Shown here piece after piece: positions 53,542-61,538 of a stretch of DNA of 64,000 nucleotides. A model generated the notes under the pieces. The model was not told the DNA's origin. It ran no database searches and saw nothing but the letters and a program-made list of their open reading frames with translations. This stretch comes from Haloactinopolyspora alba. Lineage in GTDB: Bacteria; Actinomycetota; Actinomycetes; Jiangellales; Jiangellaceae. The translations under genes were made by a program, and so were the position numbers. The number at the start of each line of letters is the position of its first letter. Position 1 is the stretch's first letter. The DNA lies in assembly GCF_003014555.1 (NCBI RefSeq), contig NZ_PYGE01000008.1, positions 1 through 64,000 of the forward strand. Reading direction: 5' to 3'.

Positions 53542-54489
53542 CTATTTGGACTCGATCCGCCCGGGTGGATCGGCGCTCTCCGACAACGCCTTGCGTGCCG
53601 CGGACCAGCCGAGGTCTTCGATGTCGAGTACGTGGCGCAGGTAGGCCCAGGTGAGCCGCTGGATCATGCTGACCCGTCCGGGGTCCTCGTCCGTCGTCTC
53701 CTTGACGTCGTAGCCGGCGATTCCGCCGAGCGAGTGCTCTGCCCCGAACACGGTGAGCAGGCTCTTGTCGCCGGGACTGAGGAAGTACGGCTCGGTGATC
53801 CAGCCCGGTCCGCGGACCGTCAGCGGGAGCTCGTCCCGGTCCCCCGCGATCACGAGCGCCGGCGTGGTCATGTCCGCGAAGTCCGGCGCCTTCAGCCATG
53901 GGAAGTTCTCGGTCGCGTACGGCGTCAGGTGGTCCCCGCCGGATCCGGCGGTGGCGAGCAGCAGCCCCGCCTTGACGCGTGAGTCGGACAGGTCCGCCGA
54001 CGTCCCGCTCTCCGGGTCGAGGACGCGCATGCCCAGCAGAATGCCCGCCGTCTGGCCGCCGAAGGAGTGTCCGGCCGCCGCGATGCGGCTTCGATCGAGG
54101 CGCCCGCCGAGACCGGGAACGGCGGCTTCCAGGACGTCGAGTTCATCGAGGACGCGCTTCATGTCCTCGACGCGCAACCGCCAGAGCCGCGGAATGCGCG
54201 GATCGTCCGCGGCGAGGCCCACGGTCCTCGAGTCGAGATGCGTGGGCTGGATCACCACGAAGCCGTGAGCCGCCCAGAAGTCGGCCAGCGGGCCGTAGCC
54301 GTCCAACGACGAGCCGAAGCCGTGCGAGAAGACGACGACGGGCAGTCCGTGCCCACTCGTGGGCGCGGACACCCGCACCCGCAGGTCCTCACCACGGCCC
54401 GGCACCGGCAGCACCACCGGCTTCACCGAGACGACCGGTGTGGACGGGCCGACGGGCACGTCCGCGGTCGCCGTGTCTGTGTCGATCAT
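53542..54489 (-). CDS. Alpha/beta hydrolase (acetylhydrolase-like)
   Basis: 315 residues. The nucleophile elbow AAAGHSFGGQTAG, an oxyanion loop VVVFSHGFGSSLDGY and a late TVFGAEHSLGGIAGYD with the catalytic His fit an alpha/beta hydrolase related to chlorophyllase/PAF-acetylhydrolase types. No signal peptide. It diverges from a TetR gene with two strong palindromes between them, so it is probably derepressed by the compound it or a partner degrades. Confidence 0.88.
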   Translation of the reverse strand: MIDTDTATADVPVGPSTPVVSVKPVVLPVPGRGEDLRVRVSAPTSGHGLPVVVFSHGFGSSLDGYGPLADFWAAHGFVVIQPTHLDSRTVGLAADDPRIPRLWRLRVEDMKRVLDELDVLEAAVPGLGGRLDRSRIAAAGHSFGGQTAGILLGMRVLDPESGTSADLSDSRVKAGLLLATAGSGGDHLTPYATENFPWLKAPDFADMTTPALVIAGDRDELPLTVRGPGWITEPYFLSPGDKSLLTVFGAEHSLGGIAGYDVKETTDEDPGRVSMIQRLTWAYLRHVLDIEDLGWSAARKALSESADPPGRIESK

Positions 54490-54545
54490 CGGACGAGGTT
54501 CCTCTCGATTGGTCGTTGCATCCCGGGTCTGGCATCATTCGATAG

Positions 54546-54589
54546 AAGCGGGACACTGTCCCGCTTGACGATACGGGACACTGTCCCGT
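54546..54589. promoter_or_regulatory. Paired palindromic TetR operator
   Basis: Two copies of the palindrome CGGGACACTGTCCCG: one within a perfect 21-bp palindrome (54546-54566) and one within a 17-bp palindrome (54573-54589), centres 25 bp apart. They lie between the divergent hydrolase and TetR genes, at the expected promoter positions. This is the clearest operator pair in the window. Confidence 0.85.
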
Positions 54590-54629
54590 TTAGCAACGCC
54601 GGGAGTGGCGGAGAGAAAGGTCAGACGCG

Positions 54630-55220
54630 GTGAACGACAGTGATCCGGCCCCGGACCGCACGGCCCGGCCCAAGCGCGCCGACGCGCGCCGGAACGAGGA
54701 GACCCTGCTGGACGCAGCCGCCGCGGTCTTCGTCAGTTCGGGCGTCGAGGCTCCGATACGTGACATCGCGGCCGAGGCGGGCGTCGGGACGGCCACGATC
54801 TACCGTCACTTTCCGACGCGAGCGGATCTCATCATCGCCGTCTACCGGCACCAGGTCGAGGCCCTCGCCGAGGCGGGCCCGACCCTGCTGGCCACCAGCG
54901 AGACCCCGTACGCCGCACTGGGGCGATGGATCGATCTCTTCGTCGATTTCGTGGTCACCAAACAAGGGCTCGCCGCCGTGCTGCAGTCCGACGATCCCTG
55001 TTTCGACCCTCTGCACGCCTACTTCCTCGATCGGCTCGTGCCCGTGTGCACCGAACTGCTCGACGCAGCGACCGAATCCGGCGAGATCCGCGCCGATCTG
55101 GACGCCTACGAGCTCATGCGCGGCGTCGGGGGTATCTGCGCGGGCGGCGGCACGAATCTTCGCTACGACGCGCGCCGACTGGTCCGGCTCCTCGTCACGG
55201 GGCTGCACGTATGCCCGTGA
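54630..55220 (+). CDS. TetR-family transcriptional regulator
   Basis: 196 residues from GTG at 54630, after a GGAGAGAAAGG stretch. DNA-binding domain at about 14-60 (RRNEETLLDAAAAVFVSSGV, GVGTATIYRHFPTRADLI). The C-terminal domain resembles that of the TetR protein at 24915, including a WIDLFVDFVVTKQGL helix like WLHRYTEFLAAKRGL there, so the two are probably paralogues. Their operators differ, however. It is likely to repress the divergent hydrolase gene and itself. Confidence 0.92.
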   Translation: MNDSDPAPDRTARPKRADARRNEETLLDAAAAVFVSSGVEAPIRDIAAEAGVGTATIYRHFPTRADLIIAVYRHQVEALAEAGPTLLATSETPYAALGRWIDLFVDFVVTKQGLAAVLQSDDPCFDPLHAYFLDRLVPVCTELLDAATESGEIRADLDAYELMRGVGGICAGGGTNLRYDARRLVRLLVTGLHVCP

Positions 55221-55379
55221 TCACAAACGTGCCCCGACCAGCTCAGTCGATGTTGTCGCGTTGACCGCCTGAGCGTAAGCAGTTGCTTCCTGTGTCACCC
55301 CCTCGAAATGCGGCCACGATCCTGTCCGTCGCGCTCTGAGCCGTCCTCGCCGGACTCGACGTCCCTGCGATCGAAGCGC

Positions 55380-56174
55380 TCAGGCGTCGGCCAGGACCGG
55401 GACCGGCCGACCCCGGTATCGGCCGCGAACCTGCGCGCCGCGCGTGCCCCAGCTGTTCGAGCGGAGCCTGAACAGGGCATGGATCATGGCCGGCCGCAGG
55501 ACCACGAGATGGACGGCGACGAGCACGGGCGTGCCGAGCAGCCACGTGAGCCACCGCTCCCGCGCGAGCATGTGCGGCCGGCCGACGGCGTATTTGAGGT
55601 TGAGCAGCCAGCACGCCACCGTCCAGTAGGCCAGGAACTGCCACCTGACCTCCTGGCCGAGCAACGGCGCCGCGACCAGCGTCCATGCCAGGGACGCGGG
55701 GACGACGACGGACAGGATGAGGTGGAAACAAGCCCACAGCATCGGCCCGGTCGGCAGGTTGGCGACCTCCCACCGGGTGTAGTGCCAGTGTGACGACGAC
55801 CAGCGGATGCGCTGGCGATAGAGCCCCTTGACGCTGGCGGGCATGTCGGTGTGCACCACCGCTTCCGGCACCGAGACGACCTTTCCGCGGAGCTGGGCGT
55901 AGTGCGTCAACCGGCGGTCGTCACCCTGGACCATCGCGGACGCGGTGTAGTCGTCGAGATTGTCCAGCACGACGTCGGCGCGGTAGATCGAGAGCGCACC
56001 CGAGCAGGTGGTGAGGCTGCCCATCCGGGAGCGTGCGGCCCGGTAGGTCAAGCAGATCGAGGCGATCTCCAGGTCGATCACTCTGGGCAGCCACGTGGAT
56101 CGGTTACGAGTCAGCGGGAGCCCGGTGGCGGCTCGGACATCCTGGTCGGACATCGCCTGAAGCAAGCGCTGCAC
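55380..56174 (-). pseudogene. 5'-truncated family 2 glycosyltransferase (hyaluronan/chitin synthase-like)
   Basis: 264 residues remain, starting in the middle of the family. Present are AATGLPL, GSLTTCSGALSIYRADVV, the QGDDRRLTHYA block and the QRIRWSSSHWHYTRW motif (equivalent of QxxRW), then three to four C-terminal membrane helices. The N-terminal half with the donor-binding VVVP/DD and DSD motifs is missing. Upstream in the same frame there is a stop about 50 bases away, and sequence that reads on the other strand as the end of an XRE gene. The gene is therefore almost certainly inactive. Confidence 0.75.
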
Positions 56175-56276
56175 GGCGAACGCCGCCTCGACGTCGTCGA
56201 ACTGACCGACGTCGCCACGGCACTAGGGGTCGGACTGACCGACATCCTCGATCGCGCCGGCATCCGTCACCGCTGA
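56172..56276 (+). pseudogene. 3' remnant of an XRE helix-turn-helix gene
   Basis: The last 34 codons of an XRE-like protein survive: HGERRLDVVELTDVATALGV then GLTDILDRAG, matching the end of many actinobacterial helix-turn-helix domains. The upstream part, which should hold helices 1-3, is replaced by the glycosyltransferase remnant on the opposite strand. Its stop overlaps the 3' end of the small convergent gene. Confidence 0.6.
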
Positions 56277-56425
56277 TCACCCCCTCCGTCGGCAAGCTCA
56301 CCCAGGGCGCGGCGAGCATCCCGCAGAGCGGCCAGCGCACCCGCCAGGTGCTCGCACGCGTCGTCCACCTCGGCCAGGATCGGCCCGAGGTTCTCAGGTA
56401 CGTCCGGTTGCTCCACTGCACTCAC
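56267..56425 (-). CDS. Small helical protein of unknown function
   Basis: 52 residues from GTG at 56425 (GTG three codons later is an alternative with better spacing to a GGGGGG stretch). The sequence (PENLGPILAEVDDACEHLAG then LAALRDARRALGEL) predicts two amphipathic helices. It overlaps the XRE remnant tail by ten bases, suggesting the two were once a convergent pair, possibly from an integrative element. I do not recognise a family. Confidence 0.45.
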   Translation of the reverse strand: MSAVEQPDVPENLGPILAEVDDACEHLAGALAALRDARRALGELADGGGDQR

Positions 56426-56538
56426 CCCCCGTCACGCCCGGAACACTGCCGACAACCCCGGACACAACGCCACGAATCGGTCGGCACGACCCGTCCGCCT
56501 ACACGCCGGCTCGACACCGACGCCGGGCGCGTCAGACG

Positions 56539-56591
56539 ATTTAGATGTTGCGGCATGTATGTCACAACGTTTAGTGTTGCGACATCTAAAT
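56539..56591. promoter_or_regulatory. MarR-type operator upstream of the oxidoreductase-marR operon
   Basis: ATTTAGATGTTGC (56539-56551) and GCGACATCTAAAT (56579-56591) form an inverted repeat with one mismatch. A third TTTAG-TGTTGCGAC copy starts at 56570. These are AT-rich islands 25-75 bases before the oxidoreductase start. Position and symmetry suit binding by the MarR protein encoded in the same operon. Confidence 0.7.
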
Positions 56592-56613
56592 ACCCACGTC
56601 GACGGAGGCAGCC

Positions 56614-57657
56614 GTGTACACGTCCCAGGACCGGCGGATCCACCACCGCAACGTCGTCGTCGGCCGCTTCGGCGGGGCCGAGCAGCTCCATCTGTCCGAG
56701 ACCGTCAGCCCGGAACCACCTCCGGGACACACCCGGGTCCGCGTGCTCGCCGCCGGCGTCGGACTCACCGACGTGATGGCCCGCGACGGCGACTACATCC
56801 TGCAGCGCAAGACCCCGTTCACACCCGGCTACGAGCTCGCCGGCGAGGTCGTCGACCACGGCTCCGGGACCGGCGCCGCCGCGGCGGCGCTCCCACCCGG
56901 AACCACCGTCGCCGCCGCGCTGACGGCGATGGGCGCCTACGCCGAGTACGTCACGGTGCCGACGTGGCTGCTCGTTCCGCTGCCGGACGGGCTCGACCCC
57001 GTCGCCGCGGCGGGCGTGCCCCTGGACCACCTGACGGCGGTCAGCGTGCTGGACACCCATGCACGGGTCGAGGCCGGCGACCGGGTGCTCATCCAGGGCG
57101 CCAGCGGCGGCGTCGGCAGCGCCCTGAGCCGGCTGGGACGGCTGCGCGGCCTGCGGATGTACGGAACCGCGTCCGCGCCCGGCAGTGCGGACCGGCTCGC
57201 CGCCAACGGCGTCACCTTCATCGACTACCGGAGCCAGGACGTCGAGGCCACCGTGCGGGCGTTCGAGCCGGACGGACTCGACGCGGTCTTCGACCATCTC
57301 GGCGGGCAGAGCCTGCGGACCGGGTACCGGCTGCTCGGCCGCGGCGGGGTCCTGGTCAGCTACGCCTTCGCCGGACGTCCCGGGCACATGGTCGCCGACA
57401 CGGTCCGCGGAGCGGCCCGGGTCACGCTGATGGGCCTGCGGCCCGGCCGGCGCACCGCCCTCACCATGGTTCCGAAGCAGATCCGCACCGACCACGACTG
57501 GTACCGCACGAACCTGCGACGCCTTCTCGAGCTGGCAGCCCGCGGCGAGATCGACGCGGCCCCGGCCGCGACGTTCCCGCTGGCCGACGCGGCACACGCG
57601 CACGCCGCACTCGAAAGCCGCGACATCTCGGGCAAGATCGTCCTGACGACCGACTGA
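56614..57657 (+). CDS. Medium-chain (zinc-free) quinone oxidoreductase-like enzyme
   Basis: 347 residues from GTG with GGAGG five bases upstream. The N-terminal GroES-like part has VGLTDVMARDGDYILQRKTP and FTPGYELAGEVVDHG. The NADPH-binding loop is VLIQGASGGVGSAL. The catalytic and structural zinc ligands of alcohol dehydrogenases are absent, as in quinone reductases/zeta-crystallin. It would reduce quinones or enones with NADPH. The MarR gene follows 15 bases later, so a self-regulated stress operon is likely. Confidence 0.9.
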   Translation: MYTSQDRRIHHRNVVVGRFGGAEQLHLSETVSPEPPPGHTRVRVLAAGVGLTDVMARDGDYILQRKTPFTPGYELAGEVVDHGSGTGAAAAALPPGTTVAAALTAMGAYAEYVTVPTWLLVPLPDGLDPVAAAGVPLDHLTAVSVLDTHARVEAGDRVLIQGASGGVGSALSRLGRLRGLRMYGTASAPGSADRLAANGVTFIDYRSQDVEATVRAFEPDGLDAVFDHLGGQSLRTGYRLLGRGGVLVSYAFAGRPGHMVADTVRGAARVTLMGLRPGRRTALTMVPKQIRTDHDWYRTNLRRLLELAARGEIDAAPAATFPLADAAHAHAALESRDISGKIVLTTD

Positions 57658-57672
57658 CACCATGGGAGCACG

Positions 57673-58143
57673 ATGAACGACGTCGAGGAGCTTCGGTACC
57701 TGATCCTGGCGCTGCAGCGCGAAGGCAACCGACGGTTCGCTGCGGGCCTGCGTCCGCTCGACCTGACCCCTGCCCAGGGCGAGGCTCTCTCGTTGATCGC
57801 CACCCACGAGCCGATGACGCTGAACGGTCTCGGTGGCCTCCTGGTCTGCGACTCGGGCACGAACCCGAGCCGCATCGTCGACCGGCTAGCTGCCAGCGGT
57901 CTGGTCGAACGCGAGACCGACCCGGACGACCGCCGGCAGGTCCGGCTGACGGTGACGCCGCTCGGCCGTGATCGGGCCGCGCAGGTGCACGCTGTGGAGG
58001 ACGAACTCGACGGGATGCTCGCCGAGCTCGTCGGAGACCAGCCGACGGAACCGGCACTGACGCTTCTGCGCAGTATGGCGGCGCACTTCCCGGCCGGACG
58101 CGCCCTGCAGCGGCGGCAGCAGCTCACCGCGCACTCCCCATGA
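57673..58143 (+). CDS. MarR-family transcriptional regulator
   Basis: 156 residues, ATG with GGGAGC upstream. Winged helix at about 40-100: LTPAQGEALSLIATHEPMT, then LVCDSGTNPSRIVDRLAASG and VERETDPDDRRQVRLTVTPLG with the wing Asp-Arg-Arg. It is the second gene of the operon with the quinone reductase. The palindromes at 56539-56591 are its likely site. The stop codon lies inside a long palindrome shared with the convergent hexosaminidase gene. Confidence 0.93.
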   Translation: MNDVEELRYLILALQREGNRRFAAGLRPLDLTPAQGEALSLIATHEPMTLNGLGGLLVCDSGTNPSRIVDRLAASGLVERETDPDDRRQVRLTVTPLGRDRAAQVHAVEDELDGMLAELVGDQPTEPALTLLRSMAAHFPAGRALQRRQQLTAHSP

Positions 58144-58195
58144 TCATCGGCACTTACCTGCCGTATGAGCGGCAAAGTGCCGATGATCATGGGGA
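58135..58195. repeat. 61-bp palindrome spanning two convergent stop codons
   Basis: Perfect 21-bp arms (58135-58155 and 58175-58195), whose inner 16 bases are the same ATGATCATCGGCACTT seen at 39114, enclose a 19-base loop that can itself pair GCCG with CGGC. Both the marR and hexosaminidase genes end in the TGA provided by the arms. It could act as a bidirectional terminator or an RNA-stabilising hairpin. Confidence 0.85.
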
Positions 58196-59671
58196 ATCGG
58201 CGGCCAGCAGGTCCGCGGCGGCCTCGGCGGTGACCCTGGACGCGCCGTGCGCCAGCACGTACCGCTCCCCCAGCACCTCGGCGGGCGTGTCCACACCGTG
58301 GTCGACGACCACCAGACCCGGCCGCTCCGCGCGCAGCCGGGAGACGGCGTCGACCTGCCACGGCTCGCGCCGCACCCCGCGCACGGCCACCACCACCGGC
58401 CGGTCCGGATGGGCGGCCACGGCACGCCGGACGTCCGGGCCGTCCGCGGTCACCGGCACGACCACCGTCCCGGCCACCCGCGCCGCCAGCGACGTGCCCA
58501 CACCCCACGGGATCCGCCCGGCGGCGAAGGACAGCCGCTCCTGCAGCTCCAGCACCAGCGGCGAGCCGCCGAGGGCCACGTCACCGTGCGCCACGACCAC
58601 CCGGCCGGCGGCCGTCGCCGCCGCGCCCCGGGCCAGCGGCGCGGGTGTCACGTCGCCGAGCCGGCGCCGCAGCGACCGGACCCGCGAGGCCGCCTCGGCC
58701 AGCCGGCGCTCAGGGAGACGCCCGGACCGGACCGCGTCGACCAGCGCCGTCACCATCGACTCGATCAGTTCCGGGCCGGTCGTGTCACCGCCGACGCACA
58801 ACGCGTCCACCCCGGCCGACAGCGCCAGCACCGCCCCCTCGGCGTGCCCCACGGTGCGGCTGATGGCGTGCATGTCGAGGCCGTCGGTCATGACCACGCC
58901 GTCGTAACCCAGCTCGTCGCGGAGCACCCCGGTGATCACCGCGGGCGACAACGTGGCCGGCACGTCGTCCAGCGCCGGGACCCGGATGTGCGCCGTCATC
59001 ACGACACCGGCACCGGCCTTGACCGCCGCCTCGAACGGGGGCAGCTCCCGCCCGCGGACGACGTCCAGCGGCTCGTCCAGCACCGGCACCGTCACATGGC
59101 TGTCCTCGGTGGTGCCGCCGTGCCCGGGGAAGTGCTTCGCGGTCGCCGCGACACCCTGGCTCTGTTGCCCGGTGACGAACGCGGCCACGTGCCTGGCCAC
59201 CAGGTCGGCGTCGAACCCGAACGAACGCACGCCGATGACGGGGTTGTGCCGGTTGGCGTCGACGTCGGCGACCGGCGCGAAGTTCAGGTCCACCCCGCAG
59301 GCGCGCAGCCTGGACCCGAGCTCGGCAGCCACCTGCTCGGTCGCCGCCGGGTCGTCCAGGACCCCCAGCGCGGCGTTGCCCGGCAGCGACGACCCGTGCG
59401 CGACGTCCAGCCTGGTGACGTCGCCGCCCTCCTCGTCGACCGCGACCAGCAGGTCCGGGCCGGCGGCGTGCAGCGCGTCGGTGAGCGCGGCGACCCCGGC
59501 GTCACCGCGGTCGGGGTCGATGTTGCGGCCGAACAGGACGACGCCGCCCAGCCCTTCGGCGGCCATCCGGGCCAGCCACGCCGGCGGCGCGGTCCGCCCC
59601 TCGAACCCGGGGAACAGCGTCGCGAGTGCCAGACCGCGCAGGCGCGCGGGGTCGTGCCGGATGTGCGTCAT
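58187..59671 (-). CDS. nagZ: Beta-N-acetylhexosaminidase, GH3 (NagZ type)
   Basis: 494 residues, no signal peptide, so cytoplasmic. The NagZ signature KHFPGHGGTTEDSH contains the His-Asp acid/base pair, and GVVMTDGLDMHAI holds the nucleophile Asp. The extra 150-residue C-terminal domain is typical of actinobacterial and Bacillus members. It removes N-acetylglucosamine from oligosaccharides or muropeptides. It follows the permease gene by one base, the last gene of the import operon, implying the imported sugar carries a terminal GlcNAc or related residue. Confidence 0.9.
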   Translation of the reverse strand: MTHIRHDPARLRGLALATLFPGFEGRTAPPAWLARMAAEGLGGVVLFGRNIDPDRGDAGVAALTDALHAAGPDLLVAVDEEGGDVTRLDVAHGSSLPGNAALGVLDDPAATEQVAAELGSRLRACGVDLNFAPVADVDANRHNPVIGVRSFGFDADLVARHVAAFVTGQQSQGVAATAKHFPGHGGTTEDSHVTVPVLDEPLDVVRGRELPPFEAAVKAGAGVVMTAHIRVPALDDVPATLSPAVITGVLRDELGYDGVVMTDGLDMHAISRTVGHAEGAVLALSAGVDALCVGGDTTGPELIESMVTALVDAVRSGRLPERRLAEAASRVRSLRRRLGDVTPAPLARGAAATAAGRVVVAHGDVALGGSPLVLELQERLSFAAGRIPWGVGTSLAARVAGTVVVPVTADGPDVRRAVAAHPDRPVVVAVRGVRREPWQVDAVSRLRAERPGLVVVDHGVDTPAEVLGERYVLAHGASRVTAEAAADLLAADSP

Positions 59672-59672
59672 G

Positions 59673-60581
59673 TCAGCCCTTCACCGCCCCCGACACCAGA
59701 CCCGAGGTCATCCGGTGCTGGACGAACAGGAAGAAGATCATCACCGGTACGGCGATCAGTACGGAGCCCGCCATGATACCGGCCCAGTCACTGGCCCGGT
59801 TCGCCTCGGTGAACGTCCGCAGCCACAGCGGCAACGTCATCTGCTCCGGCCGGGTCATGATCACCAGTGCCAGCGTGAACTCGTTCCACGCCTGCAGGAA
59901 CGCGTACACGCCGCTGGCGACCAGGCCCGGCGCGAGCAGCGGCAGCGTGATCCGGAAGAACGCCTGCGCGGGGCTGCACCCGTCCACCAGCGCGGCCTCC
60001 TCCAGCTCGCGCGGCACACCGTTCACGAACCCGCGCAGCATCCAGATGGTGAACGGGACGACGGCCGCGACGTACAGCAGCGACAGCCCGGCGACGCTGT
60101 TCAGCAGCTGCCACCCTTCGAGCAGCTTGAACTGCGAGATGAACAGCCCCTCCGCCGGGATCATCTGCACGATGAGCACCGCCAGCACGAAGCTCTTGCG
60201 GCCGCGGAACCGGAAGCGGGACAGCGCGAGCGCCGCCAGGAAGGCGAACAGCAGCGCCGCACCCACGGTCAGCAGGGTGACGGCCAGGCTGATCCGCAGG
60301 GTGCTGAGGAAGTCGCTGTCGAAGACCCGCGCGTACGCCGACAACGTGCCGCCGACCGGCACGAACGTCGGCGTCTCGCCGCGGATCCGGTTGATCGGGA
60401 GGAACGAGCTGTTGATCATCCAGTAGACCGGGAACGTCCACACCGCCGCGAGAACGAGGGCCAGGAGGTCGTAACCCCGACGGCGCCGCCGGCGCGGACG
60501 CACGGGGCGCCGGCCCGCGCCGGGTGCGGCCGGGCGTCCCGGCATGTCGGTGCGCTCTTCCACGGTGGTCGGCGTGCTCAC
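59673..60581 (-). CDS. ABC sugar importer permease, MalG/DasC type
   Basis: 302 residues, six membrane helices. The EAA loop reads EEAALVDGCSPAQAFFRITLPLLAPG. The start GTG overlaps the stop of the other permease gene, with GGAGGACCT upstream. It pairs with that protein to form the membrane channel for an oligosaccharide. Confidence 0.93.
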   Translation of the reverse strand: MSTPTTVEERTDMPGRPAAPGAGRRPVRPRRRRRRGYDLLALVLAAVWTFPVYWMINSSFLPINRIRGETPTFVPVGGTLSAYARVFDSDFLSTLRISLAVTLLTVGAALLFAFLAALALSRFRFRGRKSFVLAVLIVQMIPAEGLFISQFKLLEGWQLLNSVAGLSLLYVAAVVPFTIWMLRGFVNGVPRELEEAALVDGCSPAQAFFRITLPLLAPGLVASGVYAFLQAWNEFTLALVIMTRPEQMTLPLWLRTFTEANRASDWAGIMAGSVLIAVPVMIFFLFVQHRMTSGLVSGAVKG

Positions 60582-61534
60582 AGGTCCTCCTCACGAACCA
60601 GGACACGGACGTAGTACAGGCTCAGCGCGACCGTGATCAGCAGCACGAACCATGACGCGGCCGCCGCCAGCCCGAACCTGCCCTCACCCAGGCCGAGCCG
60701 GTAGATGTAGGTGCCGATGAGGTTGGTGTCGCCGGTGATGCCACCGGCGTCCTGAAGCACGAAGATCTGCGTGAACACCTTGAGATCCCAGATGATCTGC
60801 AGCAGGCCGACGATCAGCAGCACCGGCCGGACCAGCGGGACGGTGACGGCGCGGAACCGCTGCCACGCCGTCGACCCGTCGATCTGCGCCGCCTCGTAGA
60901 GCTCGCCCGGCACCTGGGTGAGCCCCGCGTACACCGCGAAGGCGACGAACGGCACGCTCATCCACACCACGACGATCGTGGCCACCACGAAGAACGACAG
61001 CTGGTCGATCAGCCACGAATGGCCCGCGAACCCCTCCAGGCCGAGCCGGACCAGCACCCAGTTGACGACGCCGTACTGCGAGTCGAACAGCCACTGCCAC
61101 ACGGTCAGCGACGCCAGGTGCGGCATCGCCCACGCCAGCAGCAGCCCGATCTGCAGCACCAGCCGCGGCCCGCGCCCGATCACCGTCATCAGCACCGCCA
61201 GCGCGGTTCCGACGACCATCGTGACGGCGGCGTTGGCCAGGCAGAACGCGATCGACCGTGCGACGACGACCCACAGGTACGAGTCCGTCACCAGCTCGCG
61301 GTAGTTCTGCAGCCCGATCCATCGCGGGGGTTGCCCGAACTGCTGCGCCAGGCCGTACTCCTGGAAGGACATGACGGCCTGCCGGAACAGCGGGTACCCG
61401 AGCGCCGCCGCCAGCACCAGTAGGACCGGCACCAGGAGCAGGTACGGCGTCCACCGGCGGCGGCCCCGACGGCCGGGACTGGTGCCCCGGCGGCGTTCGG
61501 GAACGTCGGGCGCCGCCACGCGCACGTCCGACAT
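60578..61534 (-). CDS. ABC sugar importer permease, MalF/DasB type
   Basis: 318 residues with a basic, Pro/Arg-rich N-terminus and six membrane helices. The EAA loop is YEAAQIDGSTAWQRFRAVTV. Its ATG lies four bases after the binding-protein stop. No ATPase gene is present nearby, so it probably relies on a shared MsiK-type ATPase encoded elsewhere, as in Streptomyces. Confidence 0.93.
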   Translation of the reverse strand: MSDVRVAAPDVPERRRGTSPGRRGRRRWTPYLLLVPVLLVLAAALGYPLFRQAVMSFQEYGLAQQFGQPPRWIGLQNYRELVTDSYLWVVVARSIAFCLANAAVTMVVGTALAVLMTVIGRGPRLVLQIGLLLAWAMPHLASLTVWQWLFDSQYGVVNWVLVRLGLEGFAGHSWLIDQLSFFVVATIVVVWMSVPFVAFAVYAGLTQVPGELYEAAQIDGSTAWQRFRAVTVPLVRPVLLIVGLLQIIWDLKVFTQIFVLQDAGGITGDTNLIGTYIYRLGLGEGRFGLAAAASWFVLLITVALSLYYVRVLVREEDL

Positions 61535-61538
61535 CGCG

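Noticed and set aside
55243-55773. 176-residue minus-strand frame at the glycosyltransferase remnant
   Set aside because: A shadow frame; the 55380-56174 frame carries the glycosyltransferase motifs and membrane helices.
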